NCBI RefSeq assembly: GCF_020866965.1
Contig: NZ_JAJATX010000010.1
Span: 51,418-115,417, forward strand
Origin: Microvirga roseola
GTDB taxonomy: Bacteria; Pseudomonadota; Alphaproteobacteria; Rhizobiales; Beijerinckiaceae
Direction: 5' to 3'
DNA: 64,000 nucleotides
Positions 54,223-62,527 of this stretch are shown here, one piece after another. Both the position numbers and the translations under genes were made by a program. The first letter of the stretch is position 1, and every line of letters starts with the position of its first letter. A model generated the notes under the pieces. It saw only the letters and a program-made list of their open reading frames with translations, was not told the origin of the DNA and searched no databases.

Positions 54223-55632
54223 ATGGTAGGCCCCGTCTCGGTCGAACGCACCTTTAATCAGGATATCGACGGTCTGCTGTCGGGATTGGGATGGGATGTC
54301 TTAGACATCACCTACAGCTTCCCAACCGATACTGCCTCCTATGGGGACGGCTATGGCAATGGTGAGCTGTCGGCCAACTTCCAGCCCCTGAGCGCAGACC
54401 AGGCAGACGCGGCCCGTCGGGCCTTCGGAATGATCTCTTCGGTGACAAACCTGACCTTCACCGAAATCGAGGAAGTCGGGGAAGTCCATGCCGACCTGCG
54501 CCTTGCATCGTCAGATGCGCCGGCTTCTGCCTGGACCTATCTGCCGGAGGCGCGCCAGGAGGGGGGTGACTCCTGGTTCAGGACCTCGAGCGGATGGTTC
54601 GACGAGTTGGCTCCGGGAGGCTATGCCCACTATGTCTTCATCCATGAGATCGTGCATGCGCTCGGTCTGAAGCACGGGAGCGAAACCGGCGGGTTCGGGA
54701 CCATGACGGCGGCGCGCGATTCCATGGAGTATTCGGTCACGACATACAGGTCTTATGTCGGAGCCGATGGGGTGCATGTGGAGAATGAGACCTGGGGCTA
54801 CGCCCAGACGCTCATGATGTATGACATTGCCGCCCTGCAATACATGTACGGCGCTGACTTCTCCACCAACAGTGGCGGCACGACCTACGGCTGGGATCCC
54901 GTCTCAGGGCAAGCTTTCGTCGATGGCATTGGGCAGGGAAGCCCTGGAGCCAACCGGGTCCTCATGACGGTCTGGGACGGCGGTGGCAACGACACCTACG
55001 ACCTCTCGAACTATGCCACGAACCTGATCATCGATCTCCGCCCCGGCGCGTGGAGCACGCTCTCCGCCGCGCAACTGGCTCACCTCGGTCCCGCTCAGGT
55101 GGCCCGCGGCAATGTTGCGAATGCATTGCTCTACCAGGGGGATACCCGCTCCCTGATCGAGAACGCCACCGGCGGATCCGGGAGTGACAGGTTATTCGGG
55201 AATGAGGCGGCGAACATCCTCAAAGGCAGGGGCGGAGCCGACCGCCTCAGCGGCCGCGAGGGGCAGGACACCCTGTTTGGCGGCTCCGGCCGCGATATTC
55301 TCACGGGAGGGGCCGACAAGGACACCTTCGCCTTCGACAAGAAGCCGAACCGGAAGACCAATGTCGACCGGATCAACGATTTCAATGTGAAGGACGACAC
55401 AATCCAACTCGAGAACGGGGTCTTTGCGAAGATCGGAAAAGGCGGAATGCTGGCGGGAAAGGCCTTCTGGGCTGGACCCAAGGCCCACGATAAGACTGAC
55501 CGGGTCATCCACGACAGGAAATCCGGCATTCTCTATTACGATGCGGATGGCACCGGAAAGAACGATCAGATCAAGTTCGCTAAGCTGGACAAGGGGCTGA
55601 AGCTCAAGGCGGGCGACTTTTTCGTCGTCTGA
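54223..55632 (+). CDS. Serralysin-like RTX metalloprotease (M10B)
   Basis: A 469-residue secreted protease. The ATG at 54223 follows GGAGGAAAC at ideal distance. The zinc motif HEIVHALGLKH is at residues 141-151 (His141, Glu142, His145, His151), and the segment LMMYDIAALQYMYG follows as in serralysins. The expected Met-turn SVM(S/T)Y reads SVTTY, with Thr173 for Met. The C-terminal third has RTX calcium-binding repeats (GGSGSDRLFGNEAANIL, GGSGRDILTGGADKDTF) and a C-terminal type I secretion region ending GDFFVV. No N-terminal signal peptide, consistent with ABC-type secretion. No exporter genes are adjacent. Confidence 0.88.
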   Translation: MVGPVSVERTFNQDIDGLLSGLGWDVLDITYSFPTDTASYGDGYGNGELSANFQPLSADQADAARRAFGMISSVTNLTFTEIEEVGEVHADLRLASSDAPASAWTYLPEARQEGGDSWFRTSSGWFDELAPGGYAHYVFIHEIVHALGLKHGSETGGFGTMTAARDSMEYSVTTYRSYVGADGVHVENETWGYAQTLMMYDIAALQYMYGADFSTNSGGTTYGWDPVSGQAFVDGIGQGSPGANRVLMTVWDGGGNDTYDLSNYATNLIIDLRPGAWSTLSAAQLAHLGPAQVARGNVANALLYQGDTRSLIENATGGSGSDRLFGNEAANILKGRGGADRLSGREGQDTLFGGSGRDILTGGADKDTFAFDKKPNRKTNVDRINDFNVKDDTIQLENGVFAKIGKGGMLAGKAFWAGPKAHDKTDRVIHDRKSGILYYDADGTGKNDQIKFAKLDKGLKLKAGDFFVV

Positions 55633-55834
55633 GGCTGCTGCCTTCAACCCCGAAGTGCCGAACGGCCCTGCTTACGGCAATGCGTTGGGAAGCAAGGCGG
55701 TCGGCCCGAGCCTTGCCGCTACACTCCGTCCATTTGACTTCCCGCCAGGTTTGGAGGACATCAGCGCCGTTCCTGGGCTTCGCCCGCGCACATTCTTCTG
55801 GCACGAAGGCTGTTTGAGGCCTCCGGAGTATTCG

Positions 55835-57544
55835 ATGGACGGTTCTGTCGCCCAGCCGCGTTTGTCCTTGCGCCACTTCTCCGTGGCGCAGCTGGCGAAT
55901 GCCGTCGAGCGGAGCCATGCCCGCCTTTGCCTCGTGCTCGTGCTGCTCTCGCTGGTCTGCTTCCTGCCGGGCTTCTCCTCACTCCAGCCCATGGACCGGG
56001 ACGAGCCGCGCTATGCCCAGGCCTCCAAGCAGATGCTGGAGGCCGGCGACTTCGTCGATATCCGCTTCCAGGATGAGGCGCGGCACAAGAAGCCGGTCGG
56101 CATCTACTGGATGCAGAGTGCCGCGGTGGCGGCGGGCGAGGCGGTCGGGATTCCCGAGGCTAGCACGACCATTGCGCTTTATCGGCTTCCCTCTCTGGCG
56201 GGAGCCATCGCGACCGTCCTCCTGACCTATTGGGCCGGCCTAGCCTTCTTCGGCAGGCGCGGAGCTTTCCTTTCGGCCGCTCTGATGGCGACTTCGATCA
56301 TCCTCATGGTGGAGGCACGCCTCGCCAAGACGGATGCCATGCTGGCCGCCTGCTCCGTCGCCGTGATGGGTGGACTGGCGCGGGCCTATCTGAGCCGGGG
56401 CGCGGGGGTCCTGCCGCGCCGGGCGCTCCTTATCTTCTGGGCCGGCTTGGCTCTGGGCATCCTGATCAAGGGGCCCCTGATCCTGATGTTCGCGGGCCTG
56501 ACCGCTGCCGTGCTGTCCTACAAGGAGCGCTCTGCGCGGTGGCTTCTGACCTTGAGGCCTTGGCTCGGTTTGGCGCTCACGCTGATGGTAGTGCTACCCT
56601 GGTTCGTCGCCATCGCCATCAAGAGCGGCGGGGCCTTCTATTCGGCCTCGGTCGGCCACGATATGCTGGGGAAGGTGGGCACGGCGCAGAAGTACCACTG
56701 GGCGCCGCCGGGCTTCTATCTTCTTTCGTTCTTCGCCACCTTCTGGCCCGGAGCGATTCTCGCCGCCATTGCCGTGCCCTTCGCCTGGATCTATCGCCGG
56801 GAGGAGCCGGTTGCCTTCGCTCTCGCCTGGATCGTTCCCTCCTGGATCGTCTTCGAGGCCGTGCCGACGAAGCTCCCGCACTACACCATGCCCTTGTTCC
56901 CGGCGGTGACGATCCTCACCGTCATGGCGATCTCGCGCCATTTTGTCGGCCCGCACCGGCTGGCAGCCAAACCGGCGACGATCCTGATCCCCTTCATCCC
57001 GGTCGGGCTGACCGTGGGCCTGTCGGCGGTGGCCTGGTCTTTTGACGGTATGCTGCCCTATCGCGCCCTGCCGGTCCTGGTCGCCTCATCGCTTGCGGCT
57101 CTGTATGCGTGGCGCCTGTTCCTCAAGAACAGGATCGTCCCATGCCTCGTGGCCAGTTTCGCGTCGGCGGCTTGCCTGTCGATCGGCGTTTTCGGCCTTG
57201 CCCAGCTCGATCTCCGCTCGCTCAAGATCTCGCCCCGCCTTGCGGAGGTCGCGCGAAATCTTACCTGCGACAATCCTCGGGTGGCGACCCTCGGCTATCG
57301 CGAGCCGAGCCTCGTCTTCCTGACCGGGACAGGCCTCGAGATGCTGGAGACCGGGCAGGAGGCCTCGGCCTTCCTGAGCCGGGGCGGGTGCCGGGTGGTC
57401 TTCGTGGACAGCCGTTTCGATGCGGATTTCCGGGCGGAGAATGCGCGCCTTGGTCTCGCGCCTGCGCTCTCGACCCGGGTTCATGGATTCAATATCAATA
57501 GCGGCCGGCGGGTCGATATCGGAGCTTACGCGACCGGCTTCTAA
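55835..57544 (+). CDS. ArnT/PMT-family glycosyltransferase (GT83-like)
   Basis: A 569-residue integral membrane enzyme with about twelve spans. The first periplasmic loop has the catalytic-type acidic motif MDRDEPRYAQASKQML, matching ArnT and other C-type glycosyltransferases that use a polyprenyl-phosphate sugar, and HKKPVGIYWMQS follows as in ArnT. It may add a sugar to lipid A or another envelope glycan. GGAG lies upstream of the ATG; the longer frame to 55655 has no support. A GT2 and a LAB_N gene follow. Confidence 0.88.
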   Translation: MDGSVAQPRLSLRHFSVAQLANAVERSHARLCLVLVLLSLVCFLPGFSSLQPMDRDEPRYAQASKQMLEAGDFVDIRFQDEARHKKPVGIYWMQSAAVAAGEAVGIPEASTTIALYRLPSLAGAIATVLLTYWAGLAFFGRRGAFLSAALMATSIILMVEARLAKTDAMLAACSVAVMGGLARAYLSRGAGVLPRRALLIFWAGLALGILIKGPLILMFAGLTAAVLSYKERSARWLLTLRPWLGLALTLMVVLPWFVAIAIKSGGAFYSASVGHDMLGKVGTAQKYHWAPPGFYLLSFFATFWPGAILAAIAVPFAWIYRREEPVAFALAWIVPSWIVFEAVPTKLPHYTMPLFPAVTILTVMAISRHFVGPHRLAAKPATILIPFIPVGLTVGLSAVAWSFDGMLPYRALPVLVASSLAALYAWRLFLKNRIVPCLVASFASAACLSIGVFGLAQLDLRSLKISPRLAEVARNLTCDNPRVATLGYREPSLVFLTGTGLEMLETGQEASAFLSRGGCRVVFVDSRFDADFRAENARLGLAPALSTRVHGFNINSGRRVDIGAYATGF

Positions 57545-57590
57545 TCCCTGCCATAAGCAATAAGAGGTGGCCAGCAATGGCCCTGAACGG

Positions 57591-58322
57591 ATGACTGATT
57601 CTTCCCCGGCCCCGCGCCTTAGCGTTGTGGTGCCCGTCAAGAACGAGGCGCTGAACGTGCTCCTCCTGGTAGAGGAGATCGAGCGCGCCTGTGCGCCATT
57701 GGCTCCTTTCGAGGTGATCTATGTGGATGACGGCTCGGCGGATGCGACCGCGGAGCAGGTCCTGAGCGCCAGGGCCACGCGCTCCTGGCTTCGCCTCGTG
57801 CGTCACGAGGTCGGCTGCGGCCAGAGCGCTGCCGTGCGCACCGGAGTTCTGGTCGCCCGCGCACCCATCATCGCGACCCTGGACGGGGACGGGCAGAACG
57901 ATCCGGCCTTCATTCCACGGCTGGTGGCGGCGCTGGACGACCCGCAGGTCGCGCTTGCCGCCGGGCAGCGGGTAGGTCGCAAGGGCGCGGGCAAGAGGTG
58001 GCAGTCGCGGATTGCCAATGGGATCAGGGCGCAGGTCCTCAAGGATGGAACGCGGGATACGGGCTGTGGGCTCAAGGCCTTCCGGCGCGACGTTTACTTA
58101 CGTCTGCCATATTTCGATGCTCTTCATCGCTTCATGCCGGCCCTCGTCAAGCGCGAGGGCTTTCACATTGCCCATGTGGACGTGGTCGACCGTCCGCGCA
58201 ACGCGGGGCACTCCAATTACGGCTTGTTCGACCGGCTCTGGGTCGGCATTCTCGACCTCGCCGGGGTCTGGTGGCTGATCCGCCGCCGCCGCCGCGTGCC
58301 GATCGCTCAGGAGATCGTCTGA
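57591..58322 (+). CDS. GT2 glycosyltransferase (DPM1/ArnC-like, no membrane domain)
   Basis: A 243-residue cytoplasmic GT-A enzyme: VVVPVKNEALNV at the start, the nucleotide-sugar Asp pair in VDDGSADAT and the metal motif LDGDGQNDP, then DTGCGLKAFRRDVY. It resembles dolichol-phosphate-mannose synthases and ArnC, which make polyprenyl-phosphate sugars, but lacks their C-terminal membrane spans. The product is likely the donor for the ArnT-like enzyme upstream. A GTG at 57567 is another possible start. Confidence 0.88.
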   Translation: MTDSSPAPRLSVVVPVKNEALNVLLLVEEIERACAPLAPFEVIYVDDGSADATAEQVLSARATRSWLRLVRHEVGCGQSAAVRTGVLVARAPIIATLDGDGQNDPAFIPRLVAALDDPQVALAAGQRVGRKGAGKRWQSRIANGIRAQVLKDGTRDTGCGLKAFRRDVYLRLPYFDALHRFMPALVKREGFHIAHVDVVDRPRNAGHSNYGLFDRLWVGILDLAGVWWLIRRRRRVPIAQEIV

Positions 58323-58323
58323 C

Positions 58324-58704
58324 ATGTTGATGCGCCTTTCACACGATCTCGGGCTCTATTTCTATGATCTCGTCATCGCCCGTTTCGATCTCTGGGCCGC
58401 CTTCGGGGTGCTGGCGCAATTTGTTTTCGGGGCGCGGTTCCTGGTCCAGTGGGTTGCGAGCGAGAAGGCTGAGAAGAGCGTCATTCCCGTTGGGTTCTGG
58501 TTCCTGTCCATCGCCGGCGGGCTGATGACCCTGGTCTATGGCTTCGCCCGTAAGGACATCGTCATCATCCTCGGCCAGTCCCTCTCGATCTTCATCTATG
58601 CCCGCAACCTGATGCTGATCGCGAAGGAAGCCAACCGAAAGGCCGGAATTACGGACGAGGTTCGGTCGACAGGCGATATGGAAGCCTCGGCGGGACAGGC
58701 CTGA
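58324..58704 (+). CDS. LAB_N-domain membrane protein
   Basis: A 126-residue protein with three or four spans and the 'lipid-A biosynthesis N-terminal' (LAB_N) signature QFVFGARFLVQWVASEKAEKSVIPVGFW in two parts. The domain is named for occurrence next to or fused with lipid-A genes, and has no settled activity. It starts two bases after the GT2 gene. With the GT2 and ArnT-like genes it may help flip or handle the lipid-linked sugar; that is inference. Confidence 0.85.
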   Translation: MLMRLSHDLGLYFYDLVIARFDLWAAFGVLAQFVFGARFLVQWVASEKAEKSVIPVGFWFLSIAGGLMTLVYGFARKDIVIILGQSLSIFIYARNLMLIAKEANRKAGITDEVRSTGDMEASAGQA

Positions 58705-58731
58705 AGCCGCCCGCCGAGATACTCGTATTTC

Positions 58732-59928
58732 TTACGCCGCCTCGGCACCCGTTTCGCGGAGCCGGGCGAAGCCCGCATCCAGATCGCGCTTGAGATCGTC
58801 GAGATCCTCCAGGCCGATGTGGAAGCGAAGCGCAGGGCCTTCCGGCGCCCACTTTGTCGCCGTGCGGTAGCTCGCACAGTTGAAGGGGATGACCAGGCTC
58901 TCGAACCCGCCCCAGGAATAGCCCATCCCGAACAGGGAGAGCCCGTCCAGCATGGCGGCCAGTGCCCTGTCCGAGAAGGGCTTGAGGATGACCGAGAACA
59001 GGCCGGACGAGCCCTTGAAGTCGCGCTTCCAGATCGCGTGGCCCGGATCGGTCTCGAGCGCCGGGTGAAGGACCCGGGCCACCTCCGGACGGGCGGCAAG
59101 CCAGCGCGCCATGTCGAGGGCCTGCTTCTCATGCTCCCGCAGCCTCAGGGCCATGGTGCGGAGACCGCGCAGGCCGAGGAACACGTCCTCAGGGCCCGGG
59201 CACATGGCGAAGGCGTCATAGGTCGCCCGCAGGTTCTTGAAGCAGCGCTCGTTGGCCGAGACCATGCCGAGCAGGAGGTCGGACCCGCCGCTGAGATACT
59301 TCGTGCCGGCCTCGATGGCGATGTCCACACCGCGCTCGTGGGGCGGGAAGAGCAGGGGGGTGGCCCAGGTATTGTCCATGAGCACCACGGCCCCATGCCT
59401 GTGCGCGACCTCGGCGATGGCCGGGATGTCCTGCATCTCGAAGGACTGGGAGCCGGGAGCTTCCGTAAAGACAGCCGTCGTGTTCGGACGGATCAGCGCC
59501 TCGATTCCGGCCCCGATCAGCGGGTCGTAGTAAGTGGTTTCCACACCAAATTTCTTGAGCACCCCCTCGCAGAACTGCCGGGTCGGCAGATAGACCGAGT
59601 CGGTCATCAGAAGGTGGTCGCCAGCCTTCAGGCAGGACATGAGGGCTACGGTGACAGCCGCGAGGCCTGAGGGCGCAAGCACCGTTCCGGCCGCCCGGGC
59701 CAACTCCGTCCAGGCGGTCTCGAGGGCCTCCGTCGTTGGTGTTCCCTTGGTTCCGTATGAGTAACGGCCCCGCCGGTGCAGGAGATCGTCGGTGGTCGGA
59801 TAGAGAACGGTTGAGCCGCGATAGATGGGCGTATTCACGAATCCATGCTGCTCGAAGGGCTCGCGGCCGGCATGGACAAGCCGGGTGCGCTCTCCCAGAT
59901 CGGCGGGTTTTGAAGGAGGCTTGGACAT
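58732..59928 (-). CDS. metC: Cystathionine beta-lyase
   Basis: A 398-residue PLP enzyme of the Cys/Met-metabolism family that cleaves cystathionine to homocysteine, pyruvate and ammonia. PLP lysine is in EAGTKYLSGGSD; other motifs are RYSYGTKGTPTTEALE, APSGLAAVTVALMSCLKAGDH and MDNTWATPLLF. These follow the MetC type and not MetB or MetZ. It converges on the LAB_N gene and is divergent from aapJ. Confidence 0.92.
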   Translation of the reverse strand: MSKPPSKPADLGERTRLVHAGREPFEQHGFVNTPIYRGSTVLYPTTDDLLHRRGRYSYGTKGTPTTEALETAWTELARAAGTVLAPSGLAAVTVALMSCLKAGDHLLMTDSVYLPTRQFCEGVLKKFGVETTYYDPLIGAGIEALIRPNTTAVFTEAPGSQSFEMQDIPAIAEVAHRHGAVVLMDNTWATPLLFPPHERGVDIAIEAGTKYLSGGSDLLLGMVSANERCFKNLRATYDAFAMCPGPEDVFLGLRGLRTMALRLREHEKQALDMARWLAARPEVARVLHPALETDPGHAIWKRDFKGSSGLFSVILKPFSDRALAAMLDGLSLFGMGYSWGGFESLVIPFNCASYRTATKWAPEGPALRFHIGLEDLDDLKRDLDAGFARLRETGAEAA

Positions 59929-60005
59929 TGGATCTTGCGGTTAATGACGGGAAATTGATGTGAGGCCGAGGGGCTTGCGGCGTCAACCCCGGCACGGTGG
60001 AATCC

Positions 60006-60054
60006 CATCAAGACTTGACCAGTCATCAATCATGGAATGTGATGGGTCTTGATG
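60006..60054. promoter_or_regulatory. Long-spaced inverted repeat between metC and aapJ
   Basis: The 9-bp arms CATCAAGAC (60006-60014) and GTCTTGATG (60046-60054) are perfect inverted repeats 31 bases apart, 78 bases before the metC start. Inside lies a smaller TGAC-CA-GTCA dyad. This could be an operator pair or an RNA leader structure for one of the two flanking genes. I recognise no riboswitch. Confidence 0.3.
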
Positions 60055-60155
60055 CCGCCTCAATCGAAGCGGCGCGGAACGGTCACACGGGGGACTCGGA
60101 AGGCTCCATCAGAGAGCCGCCGAGCCGCGTCGACACAGTAGGAGAATACACTAAC

Positions 60156-61175
60156 ATGAAAAAGGCTATCGCAGCGGTTGCCTTCGGCCTCACGGCGGGC
60201 CTGTTCGCAACGGGCGCTTCGGCCCAGGCGACCCTCAACGGCGTGAAGCAGAAGGGATATCTGGTTTGCGGCTCGAACACGGGTCTCGCCGGCTTCGGTC
60301 TGCCCGATGCTCAGGGTAACTGGACGGGTCTCGACGTCGATCTCTGCCGCGCCATCTCGGCCGCCATCTTCGACGATCCGAGCAAGGTCCGCTTCATTCC
60401 GCTCGCCGCCAAGGATCGCTTCACGGCGCTCCAGTCGGGCGAGGTGGACGTTCTGTCGCGTAACTCGACGCACACCATGTCGCGCGACACACAGCTCGGC
60501 CTAGACTTCCCGGCCATCAACTACTTCGACGGCCAGGGCTTCATGGTCCGCAAGAAGCTCGGCGTGTCCTCGGCCAAAGAGCTCAACGGCGCCTCGATCT
60601 GCACCCAGCAGGGCACCACGACCGAGCTGAACCTCGCCGACTACTTCCGTGCCAACAACATGAAGTACGAAGTGGTGGCCTTCGCCACCTCGGACGAGAC
60701 CTTCAAGGCCTACGACTCCGGCCGTTGCGATGCGTTCACGACGGATGCTTCCGGCCTCTACGCCGAGCGCCTGCGCGCTTCGAACCCGGACGATCACGTG
60801 GTTCTGCCCGAGATCATCTCCAAGGAGCCGCTCGGCCCGGCCGTTCGCCACGGCGATGATCAGTGGGGCGATCTCGTCCGCTGGACCCACATGGCGATGC
60901 TGAACGCCGAAGAACTCGGCGTGACCAAGGCCAATGTCGACCAGATGAGGAGCTCCGACAACCCGGAGATCAAGCGTCTGCTCGGCACCGAGGGCAAGTT
61001 CGGTGAGTCCATCGGCCTGACCAATGACTGGGCCTACCGGATCATCAAGCACGTCGGCAACTACGGCGAGGCCTTCGAGCGCAATGTCGGCGAGGGCTCC
61101 AGGCTGAAGATCAATCGCGGCCAGAACGCTCTCTGGACGAAGGGCGGCCTTCAGTACGGCATCCCGGTCCGCTAA
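60156..61175 (+). CDS. aapJ: General L-amino-acid ABC transporter binding protein
   Basis: A 339-residue periplasmic receptor with a Sec signal ending near ASAQ. AapJ motifs: GVKQKGYLVCGSNTGLAGFG, SRNSTHTMSRDTQLGLDFPAINYFDGQGFM over two stretches, and ICTQQGTTTELNLADYF. AapJQMP takes up a wide range of L-amino acids in rhizobia. AGGAGAAT precedes the ATG; the open frame to 59997 is not supported. Confidence 0.96.
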   Translation: MKKAIAAVAFGLTAGLFATGASAQATLNGVKQKGYLVCGSNTGLAGFGLPDAQGNWTGLDVDLCRAISAAIFDDPSKVRFIPLAAKDRFTALQSGEVDVLSRNSTHTMSRDTQLGLDFPAINYFDGQGFMVRKKLGVSSAKELNGASICTQQGTTTELNLADYFRANNMKYEVVAFATSDETFKAYDSGRCDAFTTDASGLYAERLRASNPDDHVVLPEIISKEPLGPAVRHGDDQWGDLVRWTHMAMLNAEELGVTKANVDQMRSSDNPEIKRLLGTEGKFGESIGLTNDWAYRIIKHVGNYGEAFERNVGEGSRLKINRGQNALWTKGGLQYGIPVR

Positions 61176-61187
61176 GATCCCATGATT

Positions 61188-61214
61188 GGGGCGCCCGGCA
61201 ACCCCGGGCGTCCC
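61188..61214 (+). terminator. Attenuator-like terminator between aapJ and aapQ
   Basis: An 11-bp stem (61188-61198 with 61204-61214, one G-T pair) around a CAACC loop, followed by TTTATAATTTATAA. It has the form of an intrinsic terminator and would reduce read-through into the permease genes. Confidence 0.7.
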
Positions 61215-61315
61215 TTTATAATTTATAACATTGACGCCAGTTCATGGCGCCCGATGCTTGCATCAAGCCGGGGAGGACGGTCAGAGGCCATGCCAGCCGT
61301 CAAAGGAAGAGTTCA

Positions 61316-62518
61316 GTGCAGACAGTTGTGAGCCAGACATCGCCGCCGAAGAAGTCGGTTCTGTACGATCCGAAGGTCCGCGGTGTTTTCTATCAGGCCC
61401 TTCTCGTCGTCGTTGTCACCTATCTGTTCTATGTGGCGACGACGAACGCCATTGAGAATCTGCAGCGTGCGAAGATCGCCTCCGGCTTCGGCTTCCTCGA
61501 CGTCACGGCCGGGTTCGACATCAGCCAGACCCTGTTCCAGTTCAGCGCCGCAGGCTCAACCTATGGTGAGGCCTTTCTCATTGGTCTGCTGAACACCCTC
61601 CTGGTTTCCGCCATCGGAATCGTCTTCGCGACCATTCTCGGGTTCACCATCGGCATCGCCCGGCTCTCCAGCAACTGGGTCGTGGCGAAGGTGGCAATGG
61701 TCTATGTCGAGGTCCTGCGCAACATCCCGCTGCTGGTGCAGCTCCTGTTCTGGTACATCGCGGTCCTCGGCTCCCTGCCGCATCCGCGCAATTCCTATGA
61801 ATTCGGAGCCGGGTTCTACCTGAACGCCCGCGGCCTCTTCATGCCGCGCCCGCTCTATGCCTCCGATGCCTGGTTGATCGCCGCCGCTTTCCTCGTCGGT
61901 CTTGTCGGCACCTTCATCTACCGCCGCTGGGCGTGGCGCCGGCAGGAGCAGACCGGAGAGCAGGCTCCGGTCGGGCTCGTCAGCCTGGGTCTGATCCTCG
62001 GGCTTCCCGTCGCTACCTGGCTGGTCCTCACCCTTGCGGGTGCCAATCCCATCGGGGTGGAGATGCCCGAGAGAGGCACCTTCAACCTGACGGGCGGGAT
62101 GCAGATCCTGCCCGAATTCGTAGCCCTGCTGCTGGGCCTGTCCACCTATACGGCCGCCTTCATCGCGGAGGTAGTCCGCGCCGGTATTCTCGCCGTGTCG
62201 AGAGGGCAGACGGAGGCTGCAGGCTCCCTCGGACTCACGCCGGGACAGACCTTGCGCCTTGTTGTCATTCCCCAGGCGATGCGCGTGATCATTCCGCCGC
62301 TGACGAGCCAGTATCTCAACCTCACAAAGAACTCGTCGCTGGCGGTGGCTATCGGCTATCCCGACCTCGTCCAGGTCTTCATGGGCACGGTCCTCAACCA
62401 GACGGGCCAGGCCATCGAGGTCATCGTCATCACCATGGGCGTGTATCTGACCATCAGCCTCATCACCTCGTACTTCATGAACATTTACAACCGCCGCGTG
62501 GCGATCGTTGAACGGTAG
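61316..62518 (+). CDS. aapQ: General L-amino-acid ABC transporter permease
   Basis: The first membrane subunit, 400 residues, His/Glu/Gln-type permease. The N-terminal span (FYQALLVVVVTYLFYVATTN) is followed by LIGLLNTLLVSAIGIVFATILGFTIG and the ATPase-contact loop SRGQTEAAGSLGLTPGQTL. The GTG at 61316 with GGAAGAG upstream is the likely start; an in-frame ATG at 61244 lies before it without a ribosome site. AapQ proteins have this long loop between spans. Confidence 0.95.
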   Translation: MQTVVSQTSPPKKSVLYDPKVRGVFYQALLVVVVTYLFYVATTNAIENLQRAKIASGFGFLDVTAGFDISQTLFQFSAAGSTYGEAFLIGLLNTLLVSAIGIVFATILGFTIGIARLSSNWVVAKVAMVYVEVLRNIPLLVQLLFWYIAVLGSLPHPRNSYEFGAGFYLNARGLFMPRPLYASDAWLIAAAFLVGLVGTFIYRRWAWRRQEQTGEQAPVGLVSLGLILGLPVATWLVLTLAGANPIGVEMPERGTFNLTGGMQILPEFVALLLGLSTYTAAFIAEVVRAGILAVSRGQTEAAGSLGLTPGQTLRLVVIPQAMRVIIPPLTSQYLNLTKNSSLAVAIGYPDLVQVFMGTVLNQTGQAIEVIVITMGVYLTISLITSYFMNIYNRRVAIVER

Positions 62519-62527
62519 GAGTTTCTC

